A stretch of 64,000 nt of DNA from Cunninghamia lanceolata (GCA_027924645.1 BSBN01000888.1:15817001-15881000); one strand, 5' to 3'. Shown: positions 24,407 to 37,149, counted from the first letter of the stretch. Notes: generated by a model not told the origin, from the letters alone. Program-made: numbers and translations.

Positions 24407-25009
24407 CAATTTGTTTTAAGTGGCTTGGTAGGGCTTGGCTTTAGCCTGTTACCACTCAGGGTGGTTCCCACTTGGACAAGCATGCATCCAAGGGCAGCCC
24501 CCCCTAAAGGTTTAACAACTAGAATGACAAATCTGGCAGTTTGGTCACCCAGTTAAGGGAAGAGCATAAGCCTATTGTCATTCGCAAGCACAAAATACAC
24601 TGGTTAATCCAACCTAGTTAAAATTAGAAAAACTAAATGGGCTACTCTACTTGTGCACTCACATGATTGTTAACTTGGAAGTGTTTAGAGCATAGCAATG
24701 TTCATTTCTCCGTTTGTTAACTTGGAAGTGATTAATAAATAGCAATGTTTATTTTCCCGTTTGTAAAGATAGTAGTGATCTAACTAGGAAAATAATTAAC
24801 AATGCAAAGATAGCAAATGGGTCCAATTACTTTCTTCCTAGTTATGAGCTATGTGGAAGTTTGTATGAAATGCCCTTGTTTACTTCACCCCTAATTAGTC
24901 TAAGTGCACTAGGCAAAGCATCTAAATGACCTATTCCAGCCACTAACCTTGCAAAACAACTATTAGATCCAACACACAAAATCAGAAACCCTAAAAAAAG
25001 AAAGCAGAA

Positions 25010-25345
25010 TCAAATGCACCGCACTGCAATCTGAATGCGCAGAAACAGGACTCGCATGTGGCATTGTACAAAAGTGTAAAAATAGAAGGTAAATGCACCA
25101 AAACATGAGGTATATGCGCAACTATATGAGATGTGTCATTTTACAATGCAAATGTGCAAAAAAATTAGGTATATGCGCAATTCTGGTAGATGCATCATTG
25201 TGCAGAATGAATGCACCAAAAGAACAGGTATATGCGCAACTAGTACACATGCATCAAAACAAAGATCAGATGCGTCGTTGCGGAGGACAGATGTGCCAAA
25301 ATGTTGTAAGCACTGAAACAAAGGGTAGATGCGCCAAAAGGCTCT
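25010..25345. repeat. AAATGCGC/AGATGCGCC repeat cluster, PBS-proximal part of B leader
   Basis: Irregular array with repeated ggtatatgcgcaa (about every 50-75 bp) and variants gatgcgtc, aatgcacc. Same motif orientation as 23527-23790. Open frames found here on both strands follow from the repeats. Confidence 0.7.
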
Positions 25346-25423
25346 GTCAAAATTCTGTACCTGCACCTGTACGGACCTATCACTTAAAAACACTTAGTTT
25401 TTTGATTAGTAAGAGGGATAAGG

Positions 25424-25441
25424 GCCCCACGGTGGGTGCCA
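25424..25441 (-). other. Element B primer binding site
   Basis: The minus strand reads TGGCACCCACCGTGGGGC, starting 3 bases inside the 5' LTR end. It begins TGG, complementary to the CCA tail of a tRNA. I do not assign the tRNA. Confidence 0.75.
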
Positions 25442-25444
25442 AAA

Positions 25445-26529
25445 TGTGAGGGTGAAAATGGATTTAATAAAAAATGATAACAAAACCCAAACATCAATAC
25501 AAGTTGAAAGGAAAGAAGATTAAAACAAACAAAAGTAAATGTACTTACAACCTCTTTACCTATTGTTTTCCATTGCTCACCAATTTGTCCTTGATCTTGA
25601 TGATGAAGCCCTCAGAAGCGTTGTTCCCTTGCTTGTTTGAAGATGACAAAGATAGAATGGCTCTGTTATTCATGTGATTGAAGGTGAGCTTCAACACACT
25701 AAATAGAGGATGAGATGAATGCTTAAGAAAATGGGTGCCGAAGGCGTGCTTGATTTCCTGTAGCATAAGTTTGCATAAATGATAAGTGATGAAATGAAGA
25801 ATGAGAGGGTTGTATTTATAGAGTTGTGAGGAAGAAGATCAATGGTTGAGAAGAAAAGAGAAGATCAATGGAGGAGGGTTGTTGAGGAACATGCAACAAA
25901 TGGAAGAAAGACATGTGTCATTCGAAAAGCAACTTTGTGGAGTTGACTCCTCTCTTGATGAGGATGAGATTTGATTTTCTTAAATTAGAATTTATTTTTC
26001 TAATTTAAGAGAAAGTTTGCTTTAAAGATGCTTTAAAACTACTTTTGAGCATTTTGTATGACAAGAGGAAAGTATTTTTAGAAGATAAGAATGATTTTTG
26101 AAGATAAGAATGCATAATTAAATAAAAAGATTTTATTTAATTATTTTGTAGATAATTGAGAGGAATAACTAAAATATAGAAATATATTTTATTTTGTGGA
26201 GATTTTTGAAGAATAAAATAAAATATAAAAGTATATTTTATTTAGTGGATGTTTTAGATTTTAATTAAATAAAATTGCATTTTATTTAATTTAGGAAGAA
26301 TAAAAGATTTTAATTAAATAATTAAAATTATTTAATTATTTAGAAGAATGAAGTTGGTGAGAATGAATTTTAATTAATTAAATAAAATGTAATTTATTTA
26401 ATTAAATGAGAGGAGATGAATCAGATAAATAAATTTATTTATTTATTTATTGATAGAAGAATGTGAATGATGAAATAAATATTTAAAATATTTATTTAAG
26501 TAGAGTCATGCCATTTTTAGGTGTATACA
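25445..26529 (-). repeat. Element B, right (5') LTR
   Basis: 1085 bp, the same termini as the left copy, with few differences and several small indels in the AT-rich part. TATAAATA on the minus strand at 25813-25820. Followed by the target duplication GATCT. Confidence 0.95.
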
Positions 26530-26534
26530 GATCT

Positions 26535-26770
26535 TACTTGTGACACAACTAACTCAGAGTCTCTATATACAGTCAACATTTTGATCCCATGTTTGACAAC
26601 AAAGTTCAAACCCAGCAACAATGCTTCATATTTTACTATATTATTTGTGCATTCAAATGATAACAAAAATGAATATTTGAAGTTCTTACCACTAGGTGTA
26701 ATAAAAACTACACCAACTCCATTCCCCTCTTTGTTATAGGCTCCATCAAAATACAGTTCCTAGACACCAT
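26535..26770 (-). pseudogene. Element A archaeal-type RNase H, N-terminal part
   Basis: Contains ELYFDGAYNKEGNGVGVV (first Asp), IVKYEALLLGLNF (Glu) and TVYRDSELVVSQV (second Asp), then is cut by element B. The frame continues at 10019. It follows the A protease after a TAG-interrupted linker and precedes RT, so the domain order is PR-aRNH-RT. Confidence 0.78.
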
Positions 26771-26924
26771 CATTATCCAATTGAATAGCATTGCCAATTG
26801 GATCATTGTTTTGTAGTTGAAGCTATGATTGTTCCATCCTAAAATTTTCCAAGTCAACATCACAAAAGAAATTCATTTGATTAGGATCAATTTTTTCTAT
26901 CACTTTCTCATATCTTGGTTCTCT

Positions 26925-27500
26925 TCATAACTTAACCTCTTTCCCATTTATAGGTGTGGTTTCATATGGGAGATCTAATTGAACATTTTGACCAACTACA
27001 GTAGTCCATTGTATTGATAGCAACATGCCATAATATGGTGGAATGTCGACTAAAGTAATATTAGAGTTGTATGTGGCTTCAGGATAGGCATAAAACTTTA
27101 TCTCCACATCTCTCATGATACCAATGATAGGAATTTATATGTTATCCATTGCATAACACTTTCCATAAGTGGAATCAACCCACATACCAAGTTTTTCCAT
27201 AACTTCCATTGGCATGATATTTATTACAATTCCTGAGTCTATCATGCAATTCTTTACCAACTTATTATTTATTAGTAGTGTGACATAAAAAGGATCAACT
27301 TGGGATGGACTCTTTGTCAAAGTAGTCCCCAAGTAAATATCAGGAATCTTCATGGCTTCTCCTTTGATATTGTTCACTTGTTTCTTATTCTTTTCTGAGT
27401 CATTGAGACCCTTGTCATGAACTTCAGGCTTAATTGGCACATTTGAAATCAATTTCATAGCACTATCCCTATACTCATCAATTTTCATCATCTCCAATAA
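26925..27500 (-). pseudogene. Element A aspartic protease
   Basis: Retropepsin with active site NCMIDSGIVINIMP near 27240 and the second conserved block DIPPYYGMLLSIQW near 27030. The catalytic DSG is intact. A stop near 27133 splits the domain in two (27497-27135 and 27116-26925) in one frame. The linker to aRNH (26780-26925) carries two further stops. Confidence 0.8.
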
Positions 27501-29722
27501 TGGGACTAATAATTTGACTTGAGATAAAGCCTAAGTTATGTCAACAGAGGGCATACCTATCAGAGGTTCTATTTTGCTTATTTCTTCTTTGGTAAGTTTT
27601 GTTTCCTCCATTGTATGTTGCGTGCAATAATTCCTTATCTTATTTTGATCAACCTTAGCTGCATCTCTTGGGACATATTTCTAAGTTATCTTCTAGATAT
27701 TTCTATTTCCACCATCCCTTTCAAGTTCTGGGGCAATCTTCTTATCATCTTGTGGATTCTTCGTGAACAAACTTCTTGGCACACCTTGATCAGCATTGAC
27801 AGTTCTATTTTTGAGGATGTAGATTCTCGTAGTTTGTGCTATGGTAGTAACTATAATTATTTTTATTTCTTCTTCAGTAGGCCTTCTCAATCGAGTTTGG
27901 TTTGATCATGACTTTGCAGAGTAGACCTAAGTATCTCTTATGCTATTAAATTCTTGATCAGTGAATACCTCTTTTTGACTAACATGACTATTGTACCTCT
28001 AATGATTCACATCATACTTTGATCCATCCTCTTCTAAAGAAGAATAGTCCCTTTCTACCTCATATGGCCTAATTACCAACATATTTATAGTATGCTCATC
28101 TCTCTTCTGATCATATGACATCTCTTTTTCATGAATGGACTGTGCTACGACACGAAAATTAGGGGAGTGAGGCAAATTGCATGGCACACACCATGGAGTA
28201 TCATCTACCATATTTGCCTCATGTCTCCTCAGTGGATTAGGTGTCTCTCTGCTGACATTCTATTTTTAACTTTCAACCACAAGCCTTCTATCCTTCTAAT
28301 TTGTCTTATATGGCATATCATGCAACCTTGGTCTTTCATTTCTGGGATAATTTAATTTACCATAAGGTATTCATTTCTCATTTCTTGCCACATTATATGA
28401 TAAATCCTTGAGAGTATTACAAACCTTTTCCAACTTATCTTATGCTTTTGGTTGCCTATTTTTATGAGCTTTAGGGTTTTGCAATATTTTGACCTCATCT
28501 CTTCTACCAATTTTCCCTGAATCTCTCCTATTGTTCTCTATATTCAAAGCAGCTTTGAATGGTTCAATAAGAACTGGTGGATTTCTTATTTTGAGCTCAT
28601 ATCTTGTCCTAGGATCAAAATCATTCAAATAGAAGACCAAGCACATTGGATCTATTGGTTTTAAATGATGTGGGATCTTGTTAAACACCTTCATAAACCT
28701 GGTATTGAAATCTGCCATAGACTCAATATAGTTCCTCTGAATATTGGTTACCTCATGTAAAGCAAATTTGGGATCAAAATGGTCACCATACTGTTCCTTG
28801 AACATCCTTTTGAATTTAGCCCATGATTGAAGCATCAGAAAAATTTCTATACCAATCCCGTGCATCATCAGTTAGTGATTTCATGAACAATTTTATATAT
28901 CTATGTTCATGTTCAACTTCAAAATTATCCATGACAGTTTCAAATGCTCTTATATGGTCTTCTCCAGAGATAGTATTATTATGAGAAAATTTAGGAATTA
29001 CTTTCCTTACCTTATTGTAATTGTCATTTGGATATGCCTGGATACCAAAGAAGTCAATCTATCTTAATCTATCCACTTTCATTGGCCCTCTTTCAAAAGG
29101 ATTTTGCCTCTGATTAGCATGATAGTAATGTTGCCGAGGTCCTTGTTGTTGGGGCTACTAGTACACTCCTGGATGCACATTATAATTAATCCTTGCATTT
29201 GGATTGTCTTGCACATTATGATCCATCCCTCCAAGATGATACATGTTTCCATGTACGTTATGATGTGGAGCTTGATATTGGTACTAGTACTACCCAGCAT
29301 GTGGATTATATCCATGATTTTGAATTCTTTAGCTAGGGGGAACATGTTAAGCATTACCCTGAGATACCATTAGAATATTTGTAGGGTTTCAAACTTGCCT
29401 TGCATGAACATTAGGTGTTACATGTGGAACACTACCTACATTGCTATACCTTCCAATTACATTGTGGGTTGCCTTTGAGACCAAAGGACCACTTGTATTT
29501 CCACAAGTAGCCTGATTATTAACATGTCTATGTTGCAAGGCATTTGTAACAGGCTGAGAATTTAATTGAAGCAACTCTTGTTCCAACTCTTCGTGTCTTC
29601 TCATCAATCTAATCCTTTTGAGCCTGTGCTTGCAACTGATCCACTTTTTCTTTTAACTCTTGGTCGGTGAATATTCCTTTTGAAGTTGAAATAGCATTGG
29701 CATCAGCAAACCTTAGTATTTT
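27501..29722 (-). pseudogene. Element A gag, main part
   Basis: The gag core lies at 29000-28440: NDNYNKVRKVIPKFS, then FKRMFKEQYGDHFDPKFALH and SMADFNTRFMKVFNKIPHHL. A Gln/Asn/His-rich stretch precedes it (29600-29080). A degenerate finger WCVPCNLPHSPNF (CxxCxxxH with the last Cys lost) is at about 28190. C-terminal linker sequence continues to the protease. Several stops and frame changes are present, and element C cuts the N-terminal part at 29727. Confidence 0.75.
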
Positions 29723-29727
29723 TGGAG

Positions 29728-31450
29728 TGTTGCCCCAAAATTCAAAACTAAATTTTTAAAAAAATTTAGTGTGTAGACCGATACACAATCCTCTTAAAAG
29801 TAGAACCATCGCCTTGCCCCAATCTAGTCATTTTTAGTCCAAAAAGTTTAAAAGTCTTAGAGACATTTTTATGAAGTCTTCGTCAGGCATTTTTCAAGTT
29901 CATGAATCTTTTGTTTCCCTGACTTATGTTCTTACCGACTTCCTGACTTCTCCTTTGTGTTCAAGAAATTCAAAGTTTTTGAACAACGCTCTGACAATTC
30001 GAGGGTTCATAAAAGCACTGATGATCCGACTTCATTGTCGGAGGTTCTCGAATCCTGGAACTCCTGACATGTGATTCAATGGTTCTACTTTTTTGTGACT
30101 CCACAACTCTAAAGTAGATTCCCGGTTTTCAAAGCATTGTCAGCTCATTTTCTCATCTATATGGCATATCATGAAAAGGTCTTTTTAGAAGCTATGAAAT
30201 GTGAGCTCAATCTTGAGACTCATTTCTTAAAGTACAAAATCAATGTTGCATTAATTACCTCTTAAATGACAAGTCTAATGAAATTTGCCAAGGTGGTAGC
30301 ATTGATATCATTAAGATAAAGTCACCATTACCTACTGGTGTAATTAAATTAACTTGACCATAGAGAAAGGTGATGGTGCTCTCTAGTTTCAGTCTTGCTT
30401 ATTGACCAATTCATCTTTCAGAATGGGACTTCCTGTGAATAATGAAATTTGGGATGATGAGCCTATGCTTGTCCTACAACCTAACTTACACTAGCCTAAG
30501 GAGGATCAGATTGATATCATTTCACAATTGCGCACAGTTGTATGGAAGGAGAATAGCATCTATGCTAAATATCGCAGGGTAATTTTCATTCTAGAGGAGG
30601 AAGAAGAGCGTGCTGAATTGCATAATCTTTTTATGGAAATATGACTGGAATTAGAAATCACCCCCACACTCGGGGAAGCCTAATGCCACTTGTTTAGCAT
30701 GCATGATAACTTTTTGTGATTAGCATTTTGATGTAATGTAATTGTTTCCTTTTTAAGGTCACTTTCTTGATAGCAGTTACTTAAAAAACCATTGTGGATA
30801 GTTACGAGGAGATATACTTTTGGGTTTTGAGAAACTATAAAAGAAGGATTGCGAGGTGAGGAAAAGGGGCCTTTTCCAGCTATCTGTGAACATGGGGAGG
30901 GGATCAACTTTATCATGTTTTGTCTTTCTAGTTATCTTTTTCTTAGATCATCTTACTTATCAAGGCATTATAGAAACTTTGAGTTTTGTTATATTGAAGC
31001 AATGAATAACTACTTATGGAACTTTGTGTCTCTAAATATCTTCTATGATTGCAATTGTTCTTGTGTCAATTCATAATCTACTTTCAATATTCCTTATGTT
31101 ATGTTGGTATGTGTTAAAGGAAAATATAACGGTATCTTTCTATCAATCTATCATTGTTCGTGGAAGTAAATGGACTTTGTATCATTTATTTACATTCATT
31201 TATTTTTGAATTAATCCTTCGCATTCACTTTCATGGTTATGGGTGGGTGTTAGTTTACCTTTCCTGCTTTCTGGTCAAAAGCATATCCTTTTTTTTTATT
31301 CCTTGGAAATCACTTAATGGTAGCTACGCCTTGTAAAATAAGTAGAGAGCACTTGCACATACCATTGCAAGTGACTCAACTGTTGGTCTATTTGTCATTC
31401 TTGTGGGCGAGGGAGTATAGATCTAAAGTGATAAATTTGTTAACCAACAG
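29728..31450 (+). repeat. Element C, left (5') LTR
   Basis: 1723 bp, TGTTGCCCC...ACCAACA, matching 47882-49618 with scattered substitutions and indels. A TATA box is at 30836 in the same sense. Confidence 0.92.
30836..30843 (+). promoter_or_regulatory. Element C TATA box (5' LTR)
   Basis: TATAAAAG in gaaactataaaagaagg, identical at 49001-49008 in the other LTR, and on the sense strand. Confidence 0.6.
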
Positions 31451-31456
31451 ATTTTT

Positions 31457-31474
31457 GGTGACTCTACTGGGGAT
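31457..31474 (+). other. Element C primer binding site
   Basis: TGGTGACTCTACTGGGGA, six bases after the LTR. It differs from the PBS of A (50189-50206) only at the far end, so both use the same primer tRNA. Confidence 0.75.
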
Positions 31475-31624
31475 TCGAAATTAAAGCTCAGTGCTATTAT
31501 TTCCCAGAAATCTAAAGGTGCCTCCCCGAGGAAAGAGGCTAGTGACTTTACAAAGTGGAATGTACTCAGAAACATTCTTTTCCCAGCAAGAACTCTTGTT
31601 TGATTTATTCTTCCGATCTGTATT

Positions 31625-31707
31625 ATGGCTTTAGTGTCTTCCCAACCATGGAGAAATCATTTTGGTCCTCTTTCGTTGCCTGTATACTCACCATTGCCTG
31701 AAGGATC
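31625..31707 (+). pseudogene. Element C gag, N-terminal exon-like fragment before the D insertion
   Basis: ATG 31625 opens a frame reading MALVSSQPWRNHFGPL up to the GGATC duplication. After D the same frame resumes at 45772, which places the insertion within the gag start region, about 28 codons in. No other coding sequence lies between the PBS and this ATG. Confidence 0.7.
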
Positions 31708-34700
31708 TGTTGATGATGGTTTTAATACAATCATAACAAATAGTTAAAATTCACATAAAATGAACCAAAACTAACTTGGAAGATATGAAGGAATCGGTTA
31801 AGATTCACATAATCCCAAGTTTAATATGGTCAGGTCTTGACCTGTTGGGCAAATTCAGTTGGTCAATGTGAAGCTGTAATGTTCAAGGGGCCTTACGTGA
31901 TTTAGGGTTTCTTGTTGGTTTACTAGACTCAAACTATGCAAAAAGATCATGAAATATCGGTGTTTTGTTCATTCCTTTGCATAAAAAAATGCTACAGTGC
32001 TGCAAAACGTCAAAAGGTATTCTTGAATTATTGCAGCTTTCTCTTCTTAAATATTTATGAAAATTGTCTACTTTCAACTCTGTTATGCATACTCTTTCAA
32101 ATTTTAGACAATTTCCTTTAAATTTCTACATTTTTAGCTAAGTATTTCAGATGGGTTGGGAAAAGTTAGAAAGATCTAATCTAAACTTCATTCACTCTAT
32201 TCGAAGTATCTAATTGTTTTGTTATGCACTATATAAATCATACAGCAATTTGATCAAATCCACAGACAAAAATCTTAAATGTAAGTTCTGAGCATTTTCA
32301 CAAACATACACCTAAGATTGCAAGCTCTAAGAGAAAATGTTTCAAACACAAAGAAGAGCAGGAAAACACTCAGAAGATAGATGTAGAATTCCATATTCAA
32401 TTGTATTAGAAACAGACAGTCATACATGATTTACAATGTCGGAATGACTCTTAGTTTCATTGATCAAACTACAGAAAACTTACAAGCTTTACAGATATAG
32501 TAAGGAAGCCAAATGTTCCATGCACTCCTTATTGCAGACAACATGCGACCTCCTCTAAACTAAACTATGCTCAGAAAGAATTTACAATTCTAGCAAAATG
32601 CTAAAATCCCTGTGTAAAATTTTACAGTGTAGAGAGGCACAATATAAAGACTCTGATTGTCCTCAATACAGCCCAAAAAATCCTAATTTAAACCCTGGTT
32701 CAAACCCCTGGTTACAATAATAAATGCTGGTGAACTAGTCTCTCAAAAAATACCTCCGAGCATACATCAAATCTGGGTGAAATATTGCCCTTCAGAAACC
32801 TTAGCAGCTCAATAATAACTTCTGTGGTCTGCTGAAGTAATGTCTTCAGCTGCATTTGTCCTCATCAATGAATGGCCTTTGACTTCCTCGCTCTTCGTCC
32901 TTATCTTCCTCTACTCCTGAGATCTTATTTCCTCCTCTTTCTGTGATGTCACCGGCATTAAGTTTCAGCTCCCCGCTCAACTGTAAACCTACAAAAAATA
33001 GACAAGCAATAAGTATTATTTCATCAAATGAACAGTAGGAAACTAAAACATCTAATTAAATCAAGTTGTGACCATGCAAAATGAGAAATCAGACCCAAAA
33101 ATGCCCCAAAAATGTGCTCAAAATGTAGATACATTGCCCAAAACACTATCGGGTTAGCCATCGCTGACCAGAAACACTCATCCGAGCCTCAAAACGCATA
33201 AAAACCCTATCGTTCTGCCCTTTCCCGCCCATCAGCGTGAGATATGCCGTCGGTGAGTCCAAAAAAGGATGGGCCGATCACCTTTGTTATGCCGATGAAG
33301 TCTTTTTATTTGGTTAAGTCCTTTTTGTTCATCGGGCTTGTCATCGGCGTGATACTTCATTTCGGCACGAGTAAAGACTTCTCCACCGATCTCTTTGATC
33401 TAGCTGAAAATGGCCTTGATGCCTAAGTCTTATCATTCATAGTTATCGGCGTGATATTCGCCTATCGACGTGGGCAAGAATTTCTCCACTGATAGCCATC
33501 ATTGGGCCAATGCATCCCTTCGTCGCTGTGACTCCCGTTGATCTCCTTGTTTCCCTTACTCTTTACTTTCCCTTATACCTCCCATCAGCCTGAGCCTTGC
33601 TCATCGGAGTGAGTTCAAAATGATTGGCTGATCACTGCTGTCTGGCCGAAATGGCCTTGCCTCCATGTTATCGGCATGAGACTCCTTATCGGCGAGTGCA
33701 AAAATTCCTTGGCCGATATCCATCGTTGGGCCGATGTAAACTCGTCGGCCACACTCTCACTGACAACCCTTACTTCATCTTCGTATGTTACATTGTTTGT
33801 ATATAGAACCATCAACGTAACCACTGCTGTCAGCATGACAATTCCAAATATGGCCGATATCTATAGTCATACCGATGAGCTTCCTTCGGTGAGACCATAC
33901 CCTTCGGGGAGACAAAACAAAACTCTATCGACATCAAATGTTATACCGATAGCAATACATATGCAACTCTTTGATTGACTAAGTCTTTTCCTCTCCCCTT
34001 TTGGCCCTGTCATCGGCGTGAGTCTCCTCTATCAGTGAAGGTTTATCATTTCATTCCGTTCACTAATGTTTCGCCGATAGGCCCATATCCTTCAATCGGC
34101 GTAAGTCTCTTCGTCGGCGAAAGCTTATAATGTTACTCCGATTGTTATTGTTACGCCAATAGCCCATTTTGCTTTACCCTCGACGTAAGTCTCACCGATG
34201 TCACTCTTTCTTCTTTCCATCGGCGTAAGTCTACCCATCGGCGAAAGCCTAAAATGTTGTTCTGATTACTACTTGTTATGCTGATGGATGTTGTTTGTAT
34301 ACTATGCCTTATTCATTTGTCTTGTATGGTTTTGACCCACCACACATACAAATGTGAGATACAGAGTGGAACTCAAAAACAATATTTACTCAAACCCAAA
34401 ACCACCTCGGGTCCATGAATGAGTAAATCAAAAAAACTCAACTAAATGCATACAAAGAAAATGACTCATAACTGACTTTGTATCATGCAAAACCTGAGCT
34501 ACAAACCTGAATGTTCATTTTACCTTAAATGATCATAACTTTACAAAATATGGTGAATTTTAAGATGGTTCAAAAAGCAATCCTAGCTCATTTTTCACAA
34601 GGAATCCAACCATATCATGCACTAGTACTAAAAATACATTTTTCTCTATTTTTAACAAAGTTTGCAAATTTTATCTCCCTTTTCCCTTCACCACCAAGTG

Positions 34701-34792
34701 AAACGACACACACAAAAGCAAAAGCAACAGCCATAGCAGGGGTCCTCATTTTGCTAAGGAGTAAAATGTGGCGTGTTTTGAACATCACAACA
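31708..34792 (-). repeat. Element D, left (3') LTR
   Basis: 3085 bp, TGTTGATG...CACAACA. It contains an irregular array of ATCGGCG/CGCCGAT-type motifs at about 33120-34280. Compared with the right copy it has an extra 19 bp near 33443-33470, lying between two TATCGRCGTG units. Short frames within are not genes. Confidence 0.93.
33120..34280. repeat. ATCGGCG motif array in D left LTR
   Basis: More than 25 copies of ATCGGCGTGAGTC-like or ATCGGCGTAAGTC-like words and the inverse GCCGAT, irregularly spaced. CpG content is high in otherwise AT-rich DNA. Repeated at about 44130-45260 in the other LTR. Confidence 0.75.
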
Positions 34793-35828
34793 ACTAGCAA
34801 CCAAACAAAACAATTAAATTCAAAGCATTTAAGAAAACTAAATGAAATGAATCCATAACTTCTAACTATCTTTTCTGCAAATTAGTATTCAGCTTGAGAC
34901 CTAAGGTATTCAATAAGGGTGCATGAATTTTCATTTTCAGTTTAAGTATGTGCACGTGATTAATTATCCTCATCTTGAAGATCGGTTGAACAAACCAGTG
35001 ACTGACATTAGCCTACGTAGTTGAGGATATTCCCTCATAGCCAACCGGATAGAGCCTTGCTTCTAGCGAGCGTCTATAGCCCTGGCAAGGTTATCGTTAC
35101 AATTCTCCTAAGTAGAGCCCCACTGCCAGCGAGCATCCATAGCCTTGGTAGAATTACTTAGATGGCTTAATCTGGATCTTCAGTATAATCCGCTTTATTT
35201 TTTTTTTTATATTTTATATTTATACTTTATTAATTTTTGATAGAGATTTCATAATATTTTGCAGTTGTAACTTCATGATGCAAGGAGTGGACACTTGCTG
35301 AAATTAACCTGAGAATTGTAATGGTAGCAAGGGTGACCTCAGATTTTTCACCTAATATCTACACTGGTAGGTTCAACAAACCCAACGATTTTAGGTGTGT
35401 CATCGTGAGAAACCTCTCATAATTCTCAATCACATTTATTGAATACAAAATTTTAGAAGATAAATAACTCTCTACATTCATGACAGTCATAACAAGTTAT
35501 GCATAAATTGCAAACGGTTAACCTAAACATTTTGAATTTTATACTATTTTGAATGGTTGTTAGTTCGCTCCTTAATACTCTAAAGTAAGACAAAGATCCT
35601 TACTAAGGAGACAAAAACAAACCAAATGACAAACTGTACAAAAAAGCAAAAGAAGACAAAACTGTACAAATAGAAACAAAACAACCAACAGAAAGAAACA
35701 GAAAACAAAACTATACAAACAGCTAACCTACAAAGCAAGACAAGCGAGCAAAGAAAAGAAAAGAAAACATCAAAAGAAAACTATACATTATTTACACTAT
35801 TTTACACAAAAAAGGACTGCCCTCTACC
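34793..35828. other. Element D, 3' non-coding region
   Basis: No gene. It holds a direct repeat of about 43 bp (35050-35092 and 35113-35155, tagagcc...agcgagc...atagcc) and an A-rich stretch at 35600-35800. I see no clear polypurine tract next to the LTR at 34793 in element orientation. Confidence 0.6.
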
Positions 35829-37110
35829 TCAAGCCTGGAAGTAGTGTTTCAAATGTTGGCCATTAACTGGTAATGGTACATCTTCTCTAGTCAAAGTCTT
35901 AAGTCTAAATGTGTTATCTCCTATTATTTCTGAGACTTGTAATGGGCCTAACCATAGTTTGTCGAATTTTCCATGACTCCCCTTCTTTTCACGTGCTTTA
36001 TCCCAGCACAGCACTAAGTCTGATATCCTAAATGTTTTGACTCTTGCCCTCTTATCAAACCACCTCTTAACAACTACTTGGTGTTTGGCAAACTTCTCGA
36101 TGGCTTGATTTTCTTTTCTCATCCAATTGTAGCATTTGTACTATCCTGGCTTCCCTATGATTGTCAAAGCCTAAAAACTCATTGGCAAACTTCCAGATTG
36201 GTATTCTCAGATTTACTGGAAGTATGGGATCAGTCCCATAAACTAAATGATAAGGTGTACTGCCTAAGGCTATCTTGAACTTGGTCCTATCTACCCATAA
36301 TGCATATTTTAACAAGGTATTCCACTCTCTATGACTCTTTGCAATTAGCTTTTTGATTATGTCTAATAAAATTTTGTTCGTAGACTCAGCTAATCCATTA
36401 CCTTGAGGGTAATAATTTGAAGAAAACTTTAAAATGATCTCGTATTCAAATGCCCATTTAGAAAACTTTAAAGAAGAGAAAGTAGGGCCATTATCACATA
36501 CCAATGAATAGGGAGTTCCAAACCTGGTGATGATGTTTTCTTCAAGAAACTTGATAACTACCTCAGTTGTGGAGAATTTGCAGCAGGCGGCCTCAGTCCA
36601 CCTTGTACAGTAGTCCGTCACCATCAATATGAACTTGTGTCCTACAAAACAAGGAGGATTGATGACTCCAATAAAATCCAGGCCCCACTGTGTAAATGGT
36701 CTTGATTCAATCACAGGTTGTAATGGGCTGGCCTGATTTCTTCCCTTATCTGCTGCAGTCTGACAGGTGTGGCAACTTTTGATGTGACTCTCAGTATCCT
36801 TGAACATCATAGGCCAATAATAGCCTGCTCTCAATATTTTGTGTGTTGTAGCTAGATGGGAACCATGACCAGTTCCGTATTTGTCATGTAATTCTGTCAA
36901 CACTTTATCCACTTCAGCTCTGTTCAGACATCTTAAATAAATTCCATCATGGTTCTTCTTGAATAGAAGACCTCCTTGTACCATATATTTTTGTTCTTTA
37001 ATCTTCAGGGCTCTCCTGTGAGAAGCTTTCATCTTATTTGGGTACTTTCTGACTATTAGAAAGGCGTTTAGATCTCCATACCAATCTGATGTGTCATGGG
37101 AATTTAGCAT
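35829..37110 (-). pseudogene. Element D integrase
   Basis: Zinc-binding segment LHDKYGTGHGSH to CHTCQ (about residues 245-286 of the 37620 frame). The core DDE triad is complete: WGLDFIGVI (Asp about 315), VCDNGPTF (Asp about 376) and NGLAESTNK (Glu about 412). After a frame change near 36130, the C-terminal domain continues at 36122-35829 with GPY/F-like DKLWLGPLQVSE. No chromodomain. Apart from the frame change it looks functional, and the main break lies outside the catalytic core. Confidence 0.9.
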
Positions 37111-37149
37111 GTACTGCTGCTTTATCAAATCTGGGTCTGTATTTGCTAT

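Larger units (their letters stand above)
23018..25422 (-). other. Element B 5' leader (untranslated)
   Basis: Between PBS and gag ATG. It holds two clusters of AAATGCGC-type repeats (23527-23790 and 25010-25345), a GAAA-capped hairpin (24383-24406) and about 0.6 kb of unique, GC-richer sequence at 24000-24640. No credible ORF is present. Long structured leaders are usual for Tat and Ogre-type elements and may hold packaging and dimerisation signals. Confidence 0.65.
10020..26529 (-). mobile_element. Element B: Tat-like Ty3/gypsy retrotransposon with antisense PMD gene, inserted in A
   Basis: A 16.5-kb minus-strand element with LTRs 10020-11088 and 25445-26529, flanked by a perfect 5-bp duplication GATCT (10015-10019 and 26530-26534). 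PBS and polypurine tract adjoin the LTRs as expected. Sense order is leader, gag, PR, G-patch, RT, gRNH, aRNH, INT, long 3' region. The 3' region holds a gene on the opposite strand with a plant mobile domain. The insertion lies inside the aRNH coding region of A. Gag, PR and G-patch share one frame (23017 to 20039) with few stops, but downstream frames are shifted, so the copy is defective. Confidence 0.92.

Noticed and set aside
24000..24640. Host gene or tRNA cluster in the GC-richer part of the B leader
   Set aside because: No cloverleaf or conserved A and B boxes and no long ORF are visible; it lies wholly within the element.
25093..25449. Cys/Met-rich small ORFs in the B leader
   Set aside because: They arise from the AAATGCGC repeats and change frame with unit length.
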